Assembly: GCA_902805545.1 (NCBI GenBank)
Contig: CADCTD010000063.1
Span: 1-64,000, forward strand
Reading direction: 5' to 3'
DNA length: 64,000 nt
DNA from: an uncultured Craurococcus sp.
Lineage (GTDB): Bacteria; Pseudomonadota; Alphaproteobacteria; Acetobacterales; Acetobacteraceae
Shown here: in pieces, positions 7,743 through 16,490 of the stretch
Numbering within the stretch: the first letter of the stretch is position 1
Layout: every line of letters begins with the position of its first letter
Translations under genes and position numbers: made by a program
The notes under the pieces: generated by a model
The model's input: the letters and a program-made list of their open reading frames with translations, nothing else
Told to the model about the DNA's origin: nothing
Database searches by the model: none

Positions 7743-8693
7743 TTACTCAATCTGCAGGTTCATGCGGCGGAGGACGGGGGCCCAGCGGGCAGCCTCCTGT
7801 CGCATGAAGGCGGCGCAGTCCTCCGGGCCGCTGCCGATGGCGAACTGGCCCTCGGCCAGCAGCCGGTCGCGGAAGCCCTGCTCCTTCAGCGCCTCCCCCG
7901 CGGCGGAGGCGAGCCGGGCGATGGCGGGCAGCGGCGTGCGGGCGGGGGCGACCAGGCCGAAATAGGTCTGCGCCACGGCCTCCGGCGCCGTCTCGGCGAA
8001 GGTCGGGATGTCGGGGAAGCCGGGCATGCGGCGGTCGCCGGTCCAGCCGATGATGCGGCCCTGGCCGTTGCGGTGCGGCCCGATCGCCGAGGCGCCGCCG
8101 ACCACCAGCAGGTCGAGCGTGCCGGCCAGGAAATCGTTCAGCTGCTGCGCATCGCCCCGGTAGGTGACGTCCTGCATGCGGATGCCCAGGGCTTCGGCGA
8201 CCAGGACAGCGGCGATGTTGTTGAAGGAGGAGGGGCCGTTGGTGCCGTAGTTCAGCCGCCCCGGCTGGGTCTTCGCCAACGCCACGAATTCCGGGATGGT
8301 CGCCGGCAGGCGGTTCTGCACGACGAAGGCGAAGGGGAGGATGCTGAGCAGGGAGACGGGGGCGAAATCCTCCGCGCGGTAGGAGAGGTTGCGCATCAGC
8401 AGCGGGTTCAGCGTCAGCGTGGTGCCGGAATTGACGAGGAGGGTGGCGCCGTCCGGCGCGGCGCGGGCGACGTACTCGGCGCCGACGACCGTCGCGGCGC
8501 CGGGGCGGTTCTCGACCAGGACGGGCTGGCCGAGGAGGGGGGCCATGCGCTCGGCCAGCAGCCGGCCCATGAGGTCGGTCGAGCCGCCGGGCGGGAAGGG
8601 GACGACGAGCGTCACCGGCCTTGGCTGGGCGAGGGCGGGCGTGGCCAGGGCGGCGGCGAGCAGGCTGCGGCGCGCAATCCTATGCTTCGGCAT
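7743..8693 (-). CDS. Bug/TctC-family periplasmic solute receptor
   Basis: A 316-residue exported Bug receptor: basic start with SRR-like residues, signal peptide ending ATPALAQ, then VTLVVPFPPGGSTD and VENRPGAATVVG, and the VTYRGDAQ segment of the ligand-binding cleft. The start at 8693 is set by GGGAGGAACC immediately upstream. It precedes the other Bug gene in the same direction. It is divergent from the crotonase gene at 8803, so the 109-bp gap should hold two promoters. A role in importing an acid whose CoA ester is handled by the crotonase is possible but only inference. Confidence 0.9.
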   Translation of the reverse strand: MPKHRIARRSLLAAALATPALAQPRPVTLVVPFPPGGSTDLMGRLLAERMAPLLGQPVLVENRPGAATVVGAEYVARAAPDGATLLVNSGTTLTLNPLLMRNLSYRAEDFAPVSLLSILPFAFVVQNRLPATIPEFVALAKTQPGRLNYGTNGPSSFNNIAAVLVAEALGIRMQDVTYRGDAQQLNDFLAGTLDLLVVGGASAIGPHRNGQGRIIGWTGDRRMPGFPDIPTFAETAPEAVAQTYFGLVAPARTPLPAIARLASAAGEALKEQGFRDRLLAEGQFAIGSGPEDCAAFMRQEAARWAPVLRRMNLQIE

Positions 8694-8802
8694 TGGTTCC
8701 TCCCGGTCGTTGCGGCCAGCCTCGCATGCCTCGGGCACGCCGTGGAGGTGGCGCTTGACGTGGCGCGCGGGGCCGCCTGCTATGCGCGGGAGGAGAACGA
8801 GC

Positions 8803-9552
8803 ATGTCCGAGAACATCAAGGTCTCGGTCGCCGACGGGGTCTGCACCGTGGTGATCGCGCGGCCGGAGAAGAAGAACTCGCTCACCCGCGCCATGTATGC
8901 CGGCCTCGCCGCCGCGATCGAGCAGAGCGCCGCCGACCCTGCCGTACGCTGCCTGCTGCTGACCGGTGAGGGCGAGGTCTTCTGCGCCGGCAACGACATC
9001 GGCGAGTTCCAGAACCGCGCGCCGGAGGAGCCGGACGCGCCGCCGCCGAGCAAGCGCTTCTATTACGGCCTGGCGAATTACGAGAAGCCGATCGTCGCCG
9101 CGGTGCCCGGCCTCGCCATCGGCATCGGCTGCACCATGCTGATGCATTGCGACATCGTCTATGCGGCGCCGGAGGCGCGGTTCCGCATGCCCTTCGTCGA
9201 TCTCGGCCTGGTGCCGGAGCTTGGCTCCTCGATGATCGTGCCCTGGATGGTCGGGCGGCAGAAGGCGGCCGAGCTGATGCTGCTCGGCGAGTTCTTCAGT
9301 GCCGAGGCGGCGCGGGAGATGGGCTTCGTCAACCGCGTGATGGACCGCGCCGAGCTGCTGCCGAATACGCGGGCGACGGCGGCGGTGCTGGCGCGCAAGC
9401 CCCCCGAGGCGATGCGGCTGACGCGGCGGCTGCTGCGGCAGCACCATGCCATCCTGCTCGAGCGCATGGAGGAGGAGCGGCAGATCCTCGCCGCGCGGCT
9501 GCAGACCGAGGAAACCCAGGCCATCATGGCCGGCGTCTTGAAGAAGCGCTGA
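8803..9552 (+). CDS. Enoyl-CoA hydratase/isomerase (crotonase) family protein
   Basis: A 249-residue crotonase. Oxyanion-hole segments are FCAGNDIG (60-67) and GLAIGIGC (103-110). The two glutamates used by classical enoyl-CoA hydratases appear to be absent: Thr111 stands at the first position and the second region reads MPFVDLGLVPELG. Glu139 in VPEL sits where Delta3-Delta2-enoyl-CoA isomerases and PaaG-type isomerases carry their acid. An isomerase-like reaction on an acyl-CoA is therefore more likely than hydration. AGGAG lies upstream of the ATG. A nitronate monooxygenase gene follows after 13 nt, probably in the same operon. Confidence 0.88.
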   Translation: MSENIKVSVADGVCTVVIARPEKKNSLTRAMYAGLAAAIEQSAADPAVRCLLLTGEGEVFCAGNDIGEFQNRAPEEPDAPPPSKRFYYGLANYEKPIVAAVPGLAIGIGCTMLMHCDIVYAAPEARFRMPFVDLGLVPELGSSMIVPWMVGRQKAAELMLLGEFFSAEAAREMGFVNRVMDRAELLPNTRATAAVLARKPPEAMRLTRRLLRQHHAILLERMEEERQILAARLQTEETQAIMAGVLKKR

Positions 9553-9565
9553 AGGAGAGCCACCC

Positions 9566-10573
9566 ATGACCCTCGTCGAATCGCTGAAGGGCCGGCTCTC
9601 GCTGCCGCTGATCGGCTCACCGCTCTTCATCATCTCCGTCCCCGACCTCGTCGTCGCGCAATGCACGGCGGGGATCGTCGGCTCCATGCCCTCGCTCAAT
9701 GCGCGGCCGGCGGAGCAGTTCGAGGAATGGGTGGTCGAGATCAAGGAGCGGCTGGCGGCGCATGATGCGCGGCACCCGGACCGGCCCGCGGCGCCGTTCG
9801 CCATCAACCTCATCGTGCACAAGTCGAACGACCGGCTGGACTACGACCTCGGCATCTGCGTGAAGCACAAGGTGCCGCTCATCATCACCTCGCTCGGCGC
9901 GCGGCCGGAGGTGAACCAGGCGATCCACTCCTACGGCGGCCATGTGCTGCACGACGTGATCAACCAGCGCTTCGCCCATAGCGCCATCGACAAGGGGGCG
10001 GATGGGCTGGTGCTGGTCTGCGCCGGCGCGGGCGGGCATGCGGGGGCGCTCTCGCCCTTCGGCTTCCTGCAGGAGACGCGGGCCTGGTTCGACGGGCCGA
10101 TCGCGCTCTCGGGCGCCATCGCCAATGGGCGAAGCGTGCTGGCGGCGGAGGCGCTGGGGGCCGACTTCGCTTATGCAGGCAGCGCTTTCATCGCAACTTC
10201 GGAGGCGCGAGCGCAGCCGGATTATCAGCAGATGATGCTGGAGTGCGGGGCGGAGGACATCATCTACACCAACCTCATCACCGGCGTGCACGGCAACTAC
10301 ATGAAGCCGAGCCTGGTGCGGGCGGGGCTCGACCCGGACAACCTGCCGGGGAGCGACCCGAGCAAGATGGATTTCAGCTCTGACCGAAAGAAGCGCTGGA
10401 AGGATATCTGGGGCGCCGGGCAGGGCATCGGCGCGGTGAAGGCGGTGGAGCCGGCGGGGGACGTGGTGGCGCGGTGGCGCCGCGAGTACCACGCGGCGCG
10501 GGCCCGGCTCGGCGCCCGCTGCCCGCTGCTCAACCCGGCCTGGGAGACGGTGATGGAGGTGGCGGCCGAGTAG
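9566..10573 (+). CDS. Nitronate monooxygenase family flavoprotein
   Basis: A 335-residue FMN TIM-barrel protein of the nitronate monooxygenase (2-nitropropane dioxygenase) family. The conserved AGAGGHAG (153-160, with His158 as the likely base) and the phosphate-binding region around ALSGAIANG are visible. Members oxidise alkyl nitronates such as propionate-3-nitronate with O2, though many homologues act elsewhere, for example as enoyl reductase-like enzymes. GAAGGAGAG precedes the ATG. Pairing with a crotonase suggests metabolism of a nitro- or CoA-linked carboxylic acid; that link is inference. Confidence 0.88.
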   Translation: MTLVESLKGRLSLPLIGSPLFIISVPDLVVAQCTAGIVGSMPSLNARPAEQFEEWVVEIKERLAAHDARHPDRPAAPFAINLIVHKSNDRLDYDLGICVKHKVPLIITSLGARPEVNQAIHSYGGHVLHDVINQRFAHSAIDKGADGLVLVCAGAGGHAGALSPFGFLQETRAWFDGPIALSGAIANGRSVLAAEALGADFAYAGSAFIATSEARAQPDYQQMMLECGAEDIIYTNLITGVHGNYMKPSLVRAGLDPDNLPGSDPSKMDFSSDRKKRWKDIWGAGQGIGAVKAVEPAGDVVARWRREYHAARARLGARCPLLNPAWETVMEVAAE

Positions 10574-10588
10574 GCCGCCGCCCGGGGG

Positions 10589-10711
10589 TCAGTCCATCAC
10601 CGCAGGCGCCGGGTCGGGCGCGGCGGCGCGGTCATGGGTCGCCTCGGCGAGGGCGAGGGCGGCCTCCTGCGCCGCGGCGTCGCGTGGCAGGCGCTGGTAG
10701 TCGGCCTGCAT
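10589..10711 (-). CDS. Doubtful short ORF downstream of tamB
   Basis: A 40-residue frame (MQADYQRLP...) with third-position G/C as strong as in real genes here, ending 58 nt after the tamB stop. The same frame stays open with coding-like codon use upstream to the end of tamB, but no start codon occurs between that point and ATG 10711. It could be a tiny protein, the remnant of a longer gene cut by a frameshift, or chance. No family recognised. Confidence 0.25.
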   Translation of the reverse strand: MQADYQRLPRDAAAQEAALALAEATHDRAAAPDPAPAVMD

Positions 10712-10769
10712 GGCCCCGAGGTTCGGCGCGGTCTGCCGGAGCCGCGCCCTGACTTGGCCGAGGGCCTCC

Positions 10770-13700
10770 TCAGTATTCCAGCTCGTAGGAGAGGCCGATG
10801 CGGTCGCCGGCGGGGCCGGTTGCCGTCTGGCCCTCGATCTTGATGCGCGGGGTGATCTCGACCTGCACGCCGACGCCGGTCTGGCCGCCATTGGTTCCCT
10901 GCCGGACGCCGAGGAAGACGCCGGGGGCGACGTAGCGCCCGGCCTCCACGGTGGCGCCGGCGGTGTTCCCCTGGGCGCCGCTGACGCCGAGGCGGTCGAG
11001 GCCGAGGGCGTTCCTCACCTTGTCGAGCGGCCCGCCGCCGGAGCCGCCGAGGCCGGTGAGCTGGGCGACGGCGGCGGCAATCTGGGCGATCTCGAATGGC
11101 GAGAGGCTGCTGGTCGAGCGGTCGAAGAGCAGGCGGGCCAGCACCTCGTCCTGCGGCAGTTCGGGGATGGAGGTGAAGGCGATCCGCGGGGCGTTGGCCG
11201 GGCCGGTGACGGCGATGGTGATGGTCGTCGTGCCGGTCGTCGCCTCGGCCGCCATGTCGAGCTGCGGGATGAAATTGCCGGCGTTGAAGCTGATCGTGCC
11301 GCGCTTGAAGGTCAGCGTGCGGGTCAGGACGCTGAGCGTGCCGCGGACCAGCTCGAGGCTGCCGGAGGGGACCGGGGCGGCCACCGTGCCGCCGATGTCG
11401 ATGGCGCCGGCCATCTCCACCTCGAGCCCCCGCCCGCGGATGAAGACGCGGCGGGCCGTCACCCTCACCGCGAGCGACATGGGCGGGGCGGCGGAGGCGG
11501 GCGCCCCGGCCTTGGCGGGCGGCGGCGGCTCGGGGGGCAGCACGCCGGGCGGCAGGGGGCCGCGCTGGCGGACATTGGCGAGGGTCGGCACGTTGGCGGG
11601 CAGCTTCTCCGGCACGCGGAGCTCGGCCTGCTCGATCCGCACCTCGCCGGCGACGGCGCCGCCGCCCGTGATGGGGCCCTTCACGGTGATGTCGGCACCG
11701 ATGGTCGCGGTGCCGAGGTCGGAGGCGACGGGGCGGGCGTTGCGGGCGGTGATGACGAGGTCGGCCGGCAGGCCGGGAGCGCCGGCATCGATGCTGCCGC
11801 GGATGCCGATGGTGCCGTTGCCGAGCGTCTTGCCCTCCAGCCGCTCGATGACGAGGCGGGTGCCCTCGCCGGTGATGATGCCGCCGATCTCCGAGAGGCG
11901 GACGCCGGTCGTCGGGTTGCGGTAACTGCCGCCCGTGAGGGTGGCGCGGCCGCCGAGGCGGGGGCTGTCGAGGCTGCCCTCGGCCCGGAGCGCCAGGGCG
12001 AGGCGGCCGGCGACGCGGTCGGCGCCTGAGGCGAGGAAGGGGCCGGCGAGCGGGGCGAGGTTCAACGTGCCGTCGAGGCTGGCGGCGAGCGGGTCATCGG
12101 TGCCGAAGCCGCGCGGCAGGCGGGCGGTGGCGGTGACGGTGCCGGCCGGGCCGGCGGCGATCTCGGCCCGCGCCTCGGCGGCGTTGCCTGCCATGCTGGC
12201 CTCGGCGCGGAGCGTCACCGGCGGCAGGCCGCGGGCCCAGTCGGCACCGAGGCCGAGGCCGGTGCCGTTCAGCCGGGCGCGGATCTCGGGCTTCGCGGTC
12301 GGGCCGGTGGCGCGGACCTCGCCGGTGATCATGCCCTGGGGCTTGAGGTCGGGGGCGAAGCGCTCGGCGAGCGAGAGGGGCAGGGCGGCGATGGTGAGGC
12401 CGAGATCGGCCCGCTCCGGCCCCCAGCGGCCGGCGGCCTGGACCCGGCCGCCATTGCCGATGGCGAGCGCCAGGTTGGCGACCTCGATCCCGCCGTCGGC
12501 GCCATAGGTGATGCGGGCGGGGCCGGCGAGGCGGATGGTCTCGCCCTGCGTCTCGGCCTGGAGGGCGGCGAGGTCGAGGCGGTAGGCGCCCTCCGCGGCG
12601 GCGAGGCGGCCGCGGCCGGAGAGTTCACCCTGGGTCGCCTTGCCGCGAACCGTCCAGTCGAGGGCGGCGGGGGTGCCGGCGACGGTGGCGGCGAGGTTGC
12701 CCTGCTGCCCGGCATAGGCGAGGCGGGGGGCGTCGAGCTTGAGGTCGAAGCCCTGCACGCCGTCGCGCGGCTCCAGCGTCGCATCGAGGGCGAGGCGGCC
12801 AGCGAGGCCTGCGAGCCCGGCAAGGCGGCCGAGGGGGGCGAGGTCGGTCGCCTCCAGCCGGGCGGTGCCGGTGAAGAGCTGGGCGGCGGGGTCGAGGCGG
12901 CCCGTGGCGGTGAGCTGGGCGGGGCCGAGCCGCGCCTCGGCGGCCTCGATCTCCACCGCCTGGCCGTCCGGGCGGCCGCGGAAGTCGAGGGCGACGGGCA
13001 GGCCGTCCAGCGTCGCGCGGAGCCGGGCGGTGCCGCGCGGGGCGGAGGCGGGGGTGGCGACCTGCGCGTCGAGGGCGAGGCCCTCCAGCACCCGGCCGGC
13101 GGCGGCGATGCGGCCGGAATGGGCTGTGATGGTGAGGTCGGGGTCGGCGAGCTTGCCGGTGGCGCGGACGGTCGCCTCCAGCGCGCCTTCGGAGCCGGCG
13201 CCCAGGACCTCCAGCCGGGGAAGGGAGAGGGTGGCGTCGATGGCGATCGGCTCGGCGAGGTTGCCGCGGGCGGCGAGGCGGCCATTGGCGGCGTCGAGCG
13301 TCGCGTCGAAGGCGGGGCCGGGGAGCGTCGCGTTGAGGGCGAGGCGGGGGGCGGGGCCGAGCACGGCATCGGCCTGGGCCACGCCGGTCGCCAGGGCCTC
13401 GGGCGTCGCGGTCAGGGCGATGGCGGGCTTCGCCATGGTGCCGGTGACATGCGCCTCGGCGGCGAGGCTCTGCCAGGCGATGCCGTCGGGGAGCAGGGAG
13501 CCGAAGCGGACGCTCCCGGCCAGGGCGAGGTCGAGGCGTAGGTCGAGGGCCTCGCTGCCGAGATCGACGGTGCCGGCGGCGGCGAGGCGGCCGGCGGGGA
13601 GGGTCAGCTCCAGCTTGCGGAGGGCGAGGCGCTGGTCGGGCGGCAGGTCGGCGTCGAGGCTGAATCCGAGGGGGACGGCAAGGGGGCGGATGGCCTCGGG

Positions 13701-14567
13701 CAGGAGCGGGCCGGCGCGGGCCTCGCCCTGGAGGTTGGCGCCGTAGCGGCCGTCGGGCGTCGCGCGGATGGTGCCGGTGCTGCCGAGCGTCACCTCGGGG
13801 CCGAGGCTCGCCTGGAGGTCAAGGGCAGCGCCGGAGGCCGGGCCGTCGAGGTTCAGGGCGAGGTGGAGGGGGGCGTCGCCCCAGCCGCCCTCGGGGGGCG
13901 GGATGAAGCCGGCGATGAGGCCGCCCGGGGCCTCGTCCAGCGTCAGGCGGGCGGCGAGGCGGTCGGCGCCGGGGGTGAGGGCGAGGGTCAGCGCGGCCGT
14001 CAGCGGGGCGTCGTGGCGCTTCAGGTCGAGCCTCGCGGTGAGGTCGCCGGCGGCGAGGCGGGCCTCGCCGTCGAGTGCGAAGGCAGCGGCCTGGCCGAGG
14101 ACGGGCTCCGCCAGCTCGATCCGCTCGATGGCAATGCGGTCGAGCTGCACCGCGACGGGGAGCTGGGGGAGGCGGGGCAGGACGGTCTCGGAGGGCGGCT
14201 GCGGCTCGGCCGGCGCGGCCTCGCCGCCGGCGGGGAGGCGGGCGAGGGCGACCCGGGCGGCTTCGATCCGCTCCACGCGAAGGGTGCGGGAGAGCAGTGC
14301 CTTCAGGTCGAGATCGATGCGGCCATCCTCGAGCACGACCCATTCGCCCTGCGCGTCGGCATAGGCAAGGCGGGCGAAGCCGAGATGGCCGGGCAGCGGG
14401 CCGCGGAGGCCCTCGATGCGGAGGCCGGGGACGAAGCCCTCGGCCTGGCGGGCGAGGAAGGCGCCGCCGCCCTCGGTGTTCACCCAGGCGAGGGCGCCGA
14501 TGACCGCGACCACCGGCAGGAGGATGAGGAGGGCGACCGCGCCGAGGAGCCATTTCAGCCAGCGCAT
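10770..14567 (-). CDS. tamB: Translocation and assembly module protein TamB
   Basis: A 1265-residue AsmA/TamB-type protein. One N-terminal membrane anchor (residues about 5-28, KWLLGAVALLILLP) is followed by a very long repetitive beta-rich body and the C-terminal DUF490 domain, ending in the beta-strand LSYELEY. TamB spans the periplasm as a hydrophobic groove and works with TamA in outer-membrane protein insertion and probably in phospholipid transport between membranes. The ATG lies 2 nt beyond the tamA stop, so the two are translationally linked. Length and order are typical of alphaproteobacteria. Confidence 0.95.
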   Translation of the reverse strand: MRWLKWLLGAVALLILLPVVAVIGALAWVNTEGGGAFLARQAEGFVPGLRIEGLRGPLPGHLGFARLAYADAQGEWVVLEDGRIDLDLKALLSRTLRVERIEAARVALARLPAGGEAAPAEPQPPSETVLPRLPQLPVAVQLDRIAIERIELAEPVLGQAAAFALDGEARLAAGDLTARLDLKRHDAPLTAALTLALTPGADRLAARLTLDEAPGGLIAGFIPPPEGGWGDAPLHLALNLDGPASGAALDLQASLGPEVTLGSTGTIRATPDGRYGANLQGEARAGPLLPEAIRPLAVPLGFSLDADLPPDQRLALRKLELTLPAGRLAAAGTVDLGSEALDLRLDLALAGSVRFGSLLPDGIAWQSLAAEAHVTGTMAKPAIALTATPEALATGVAQADAVLGPAPRLALNATLPGPAFDATLDAANGRLAARGNLAEPIAIDATLSLPRLEVLGAGSEGALEATVRATGKLADPDLTITAHSGRIAAAGRVLEGLALDAQVATPASAPRGTARLRATLDGLPVALDFRGRPDGQAVEIEAAEARLGPAQLTATGRLDPAAQLFTGTARLEATDLAPLGRLAGLAGLAGRLALDATLEPRDGVQGFDLKLDAPRLAYAGQQGNLAATVAGTPAALDWTVRGKATQGELSGRGRLAAAEGAYRLDLAALQAETQGETIRLAGPARITYGADGGIEVANLALAIGNGGRVQAAGRWGPERADLGLTIAALPLSLAERFAPDLKPQGMITGEVRATGPTAKPEIRARLNGTGLGLGADWARGLPPVTLRAEASMAGNAAEARAEIAAGPAGTVTATARLPRGFGTDDPLAASLDGTLNLAPLAGPFLASGADRVAGRLALALRAEGSLDSPRLGGRATLTGGSYRNPTTGVRLSEIGGIITGEGTRLVIERLEGKTLGNGTIGIRGSIDAGAPGLPADLVITARNARPVASDLGTATIGADITVKGPITGGGAVAGEVRIEQAELRVPEKLPANVPTLANVRQRGPLPPGVLPPEPPPPAKAGAPASAAPPMSLAVRVTARRVFIRGRGLEVEMAGAIDIGGTVAAPVPSGSLELVRGTLSVLTRTLTFKRGTISFNAGNFIPQLDMAAEATTGTTTITIAVTGPANAPRIAFTSIPELPQDEVLARLLFDRSTSSLSPFEIAQIAAAVAQLTGLGGSGGGPLDKVRNALGLDRLGVSGAQGNTAGATVEAGRYVAPGVFLGVRQGTNGGQTGVGVQVEITPRIKIEGQTATGPAGDRIGLSYELEY

Positions 14568-14569
14568 GG

Positions 14570-16426
14570 TCAGAAGGCCTGACCGATGCCGACGTAGAGG
14601 CCGTAGCCGGAGGAGCGCGTCTCCCGCACCACCGGCACGGCCACGTCGGCGCGGATCGGCCCGATCGGCGTGTAGTAGCGGAGGCCGAGGCCGGCGCCGA
14701 CGCGGAGGTTCGAGGTGTCGGGGAGGGAGCCGGTGCCGACCGCGCCGGCATCGACGAAGGCGACGGCGCCGATATCGCCATAGACCTTCTGGCGCCATTC
14801 GACGCTGGTCTCGAGCAGGCTGGCGCCGCCGGTGGGACGGCCCCGCTCGTCGCGCGGGCCGATCGACTGGTAGTCGAAGCCGCGGACGGAGCCGCCGCCG
14901 CCGGCATAGAAGCGGATGTGCCGCGGCACGTTGTCCCGGTTCGCGCCGAGTAGCGAGCCGATGGTGCCGCGCACCGCGAGGATGCTGCGGCGGTCGGCGA
15001 AGACATCGAGATAGGTGCTGGCCGTCACCCGGGTCGGCGCGAAGGGCTGGGCGTCGCGGATGCTGTAGGAGGGGCTGACGCTGCCCTCCAGCCGGTAGCC
15101 CTTCGACGGGTCGAGCAGGCTGTCCGTGCCGTCGTAGCGGCCGCCGAAGAGGACGCCGACGATCTGGTAGGGACTGAGCCTGCCGTCCGGTGGGCCGGTC
15201 GAGCCGAGATCGACGGTCGGGCCGGCGCGCACCGTGAAGCGCTCGGACAGGCGGCGCTCGAAGAGGAGGGAGGCGGTGATGGCGTCGCGGTCATAGGCCT
15301 CCAGCCGCTCGCGCAACGCGCCGATGCTGGCGATGAGCGTCAGGTCGCGGCCGAAGACGCCGGGGCTCGTATAGGTGACGCCGGTCCTGTAGGTCATCTG
15401 GCTGAGCGCCCCGCCGGTGCCGATGCGGGCCACCTCGCCCTCGATGCGCAGCCGCTCCGCGCCGCCGAAGAGGTTGCGGTGCTCCCAGTAGACCCGGACG
15501 GAGGGGCCGTAATTCGTCTCGTAGGCGGCGGAGATGCCGAGCGCGTGGCGGGCGCGCTCGGCGACGGTGAAGGTGGTGGGCAGGCGGCCCTCGGCATCCA
15601 GTCGCTCCGCGGCGCGGGCGCGGACGGAGCCGAACGGGCCGAGCGCCATCAGTTCGCGCCGCGCCCGCTCCAGCCGGTCGGGGCTGTAGGCCTCGCCGGT
15701 GATGCGGCCGGCCTGGCGGCGGAGGAAATCGGCATCGACCCGGACGGCGCCCTCGACCTGGGGCGGGGCGAAGGTGGCGACGGGGCCGGGGGCGAAGCGC
15801 CAGGCGATCTCCATCGTCTTCGCGCCATGGTCCACCACCGTCTCCCGCCCCGCCATGGTGGCGAGCGGGTGCCCGGCCTCGAGCAGGCGGTCGAGCAGGG
15901 TGCTCTCGGCGGCGAGCACCGGCTCGGCGCGGGCGATGTCGCCGGGGGCGAGGCCGAAGGGCCTGGACGCCGCGGCATCGATCGATGGCTGCTCCGCCGG
16001 TTCGGTCGCGCGGATGGAGATGGTGGCGACGCGGTAGGGCTGGCCCTTCTCCACGGTGATGCGGATGGGGACGGGCTCTTGCGGCGGGGCGTCGAGCCGG
16101 ACGGGAAGGTTGGGATCGGCGAGGGGCAGGCCGGCGATGCTGATCTGGGCGGTGCCGCCCCAATAGCCTTCGGACTGGAGGGCCTGCTGCAGCCTCTCGC
16201 GGTCGCCCTGCGCGCGGCCGATCACCCCGCCGGCGCTGGTCGGCGCGGAATCCTGCAGGGTAACGAGCTGGGAGACGGCGGAGAGGGCATTGTCGAGCCC
16301 GGAATCGCCGCTCGGCGCGATCTCCACCTTGTAGGGGATGACCGCCGGGTCCGGCTCCTGGGCTTGCGCAGCCGAGGCGAGCAGCAGGGCCAGAATGACC
16401 GGAATTCGGCTCAGTCGATACAGCAC
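14570..16426 (-). CDS. tamA: Outer-membrane assembly protein TamA (BamA/Omp85 family)
   Basis: A 618-residue Omp85 protein. It has a signal peptide (SRIPVILALLLASAAQAQ), POTRA-type periplasmic domains to about residue 300, and a 16-strand barrel. The loop-6 signature VRGF is at 514-517, and the last residue is Phe, as expected for recognition by the Bam complex. It precedes tamB directly. The short POTRA set and the tamB linkage separate it from BamA. Divergent from the M20D gene at 16491 across a 64-bp promoter gap. Confidence 0.95.
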   Translation of the reverse strand: MLYRLSRIPVILALLLASAAQAQEPDPAVIPYKVEIAPSGDSGLDNALSAVSQLVTLQDSAPTSAGGVIGRAQGDRERLQQALQSEGYWGGTAQISIAGLPLADPNLPVRLDAPPQEPVPIRITVEKGQPYRVATISIRATEPAEQPSIDAAASRPFGLAPGDIARAEPVLAAESTLLDRLLEAGHPLATMAGRETVVDHGAKTMEIAWRFAPGPVATFAPPQVEGAVRVDADFLRRQAGRITGEAYSPDRLERARRELMALGPFGSVRARAAERLDAEGRLPTTFTVAERARHALGISAAYETNYGPSVRVYWEHRNLFGGAERLRIEGEVARIGTGGALSQMTYRTGVTYTSPGVFGRDLTLIASIGALRERLEAYDRDAITASLLFERRLSERFTVRAGPTVDLGSTGPPDGRLSPYQIVGVLFGGRYDGTDSLLDPSKGYRLEGSVSPSYSIRDAQPFAPTRVTASTYLDVFADRRSILAVRGTIGSLLGANRDNVPRHIRFYAGGGGSVRGFDYQSIGPRDERGRPTGGASLLETSVEWRQKVYGDIGAVAFVDAGAVGTGSLPDTSNLRVGAGLGLRYYTPIGPIRADVAVPVVRETRSSGYGLYVGIGQAF

Positions 16427-16490
16427 GGGGGCGTAAGCAACTTCCGGGGTCAGGGTTCCCTACCGAGATGGGGGGGATTAGGGTTCTCGC

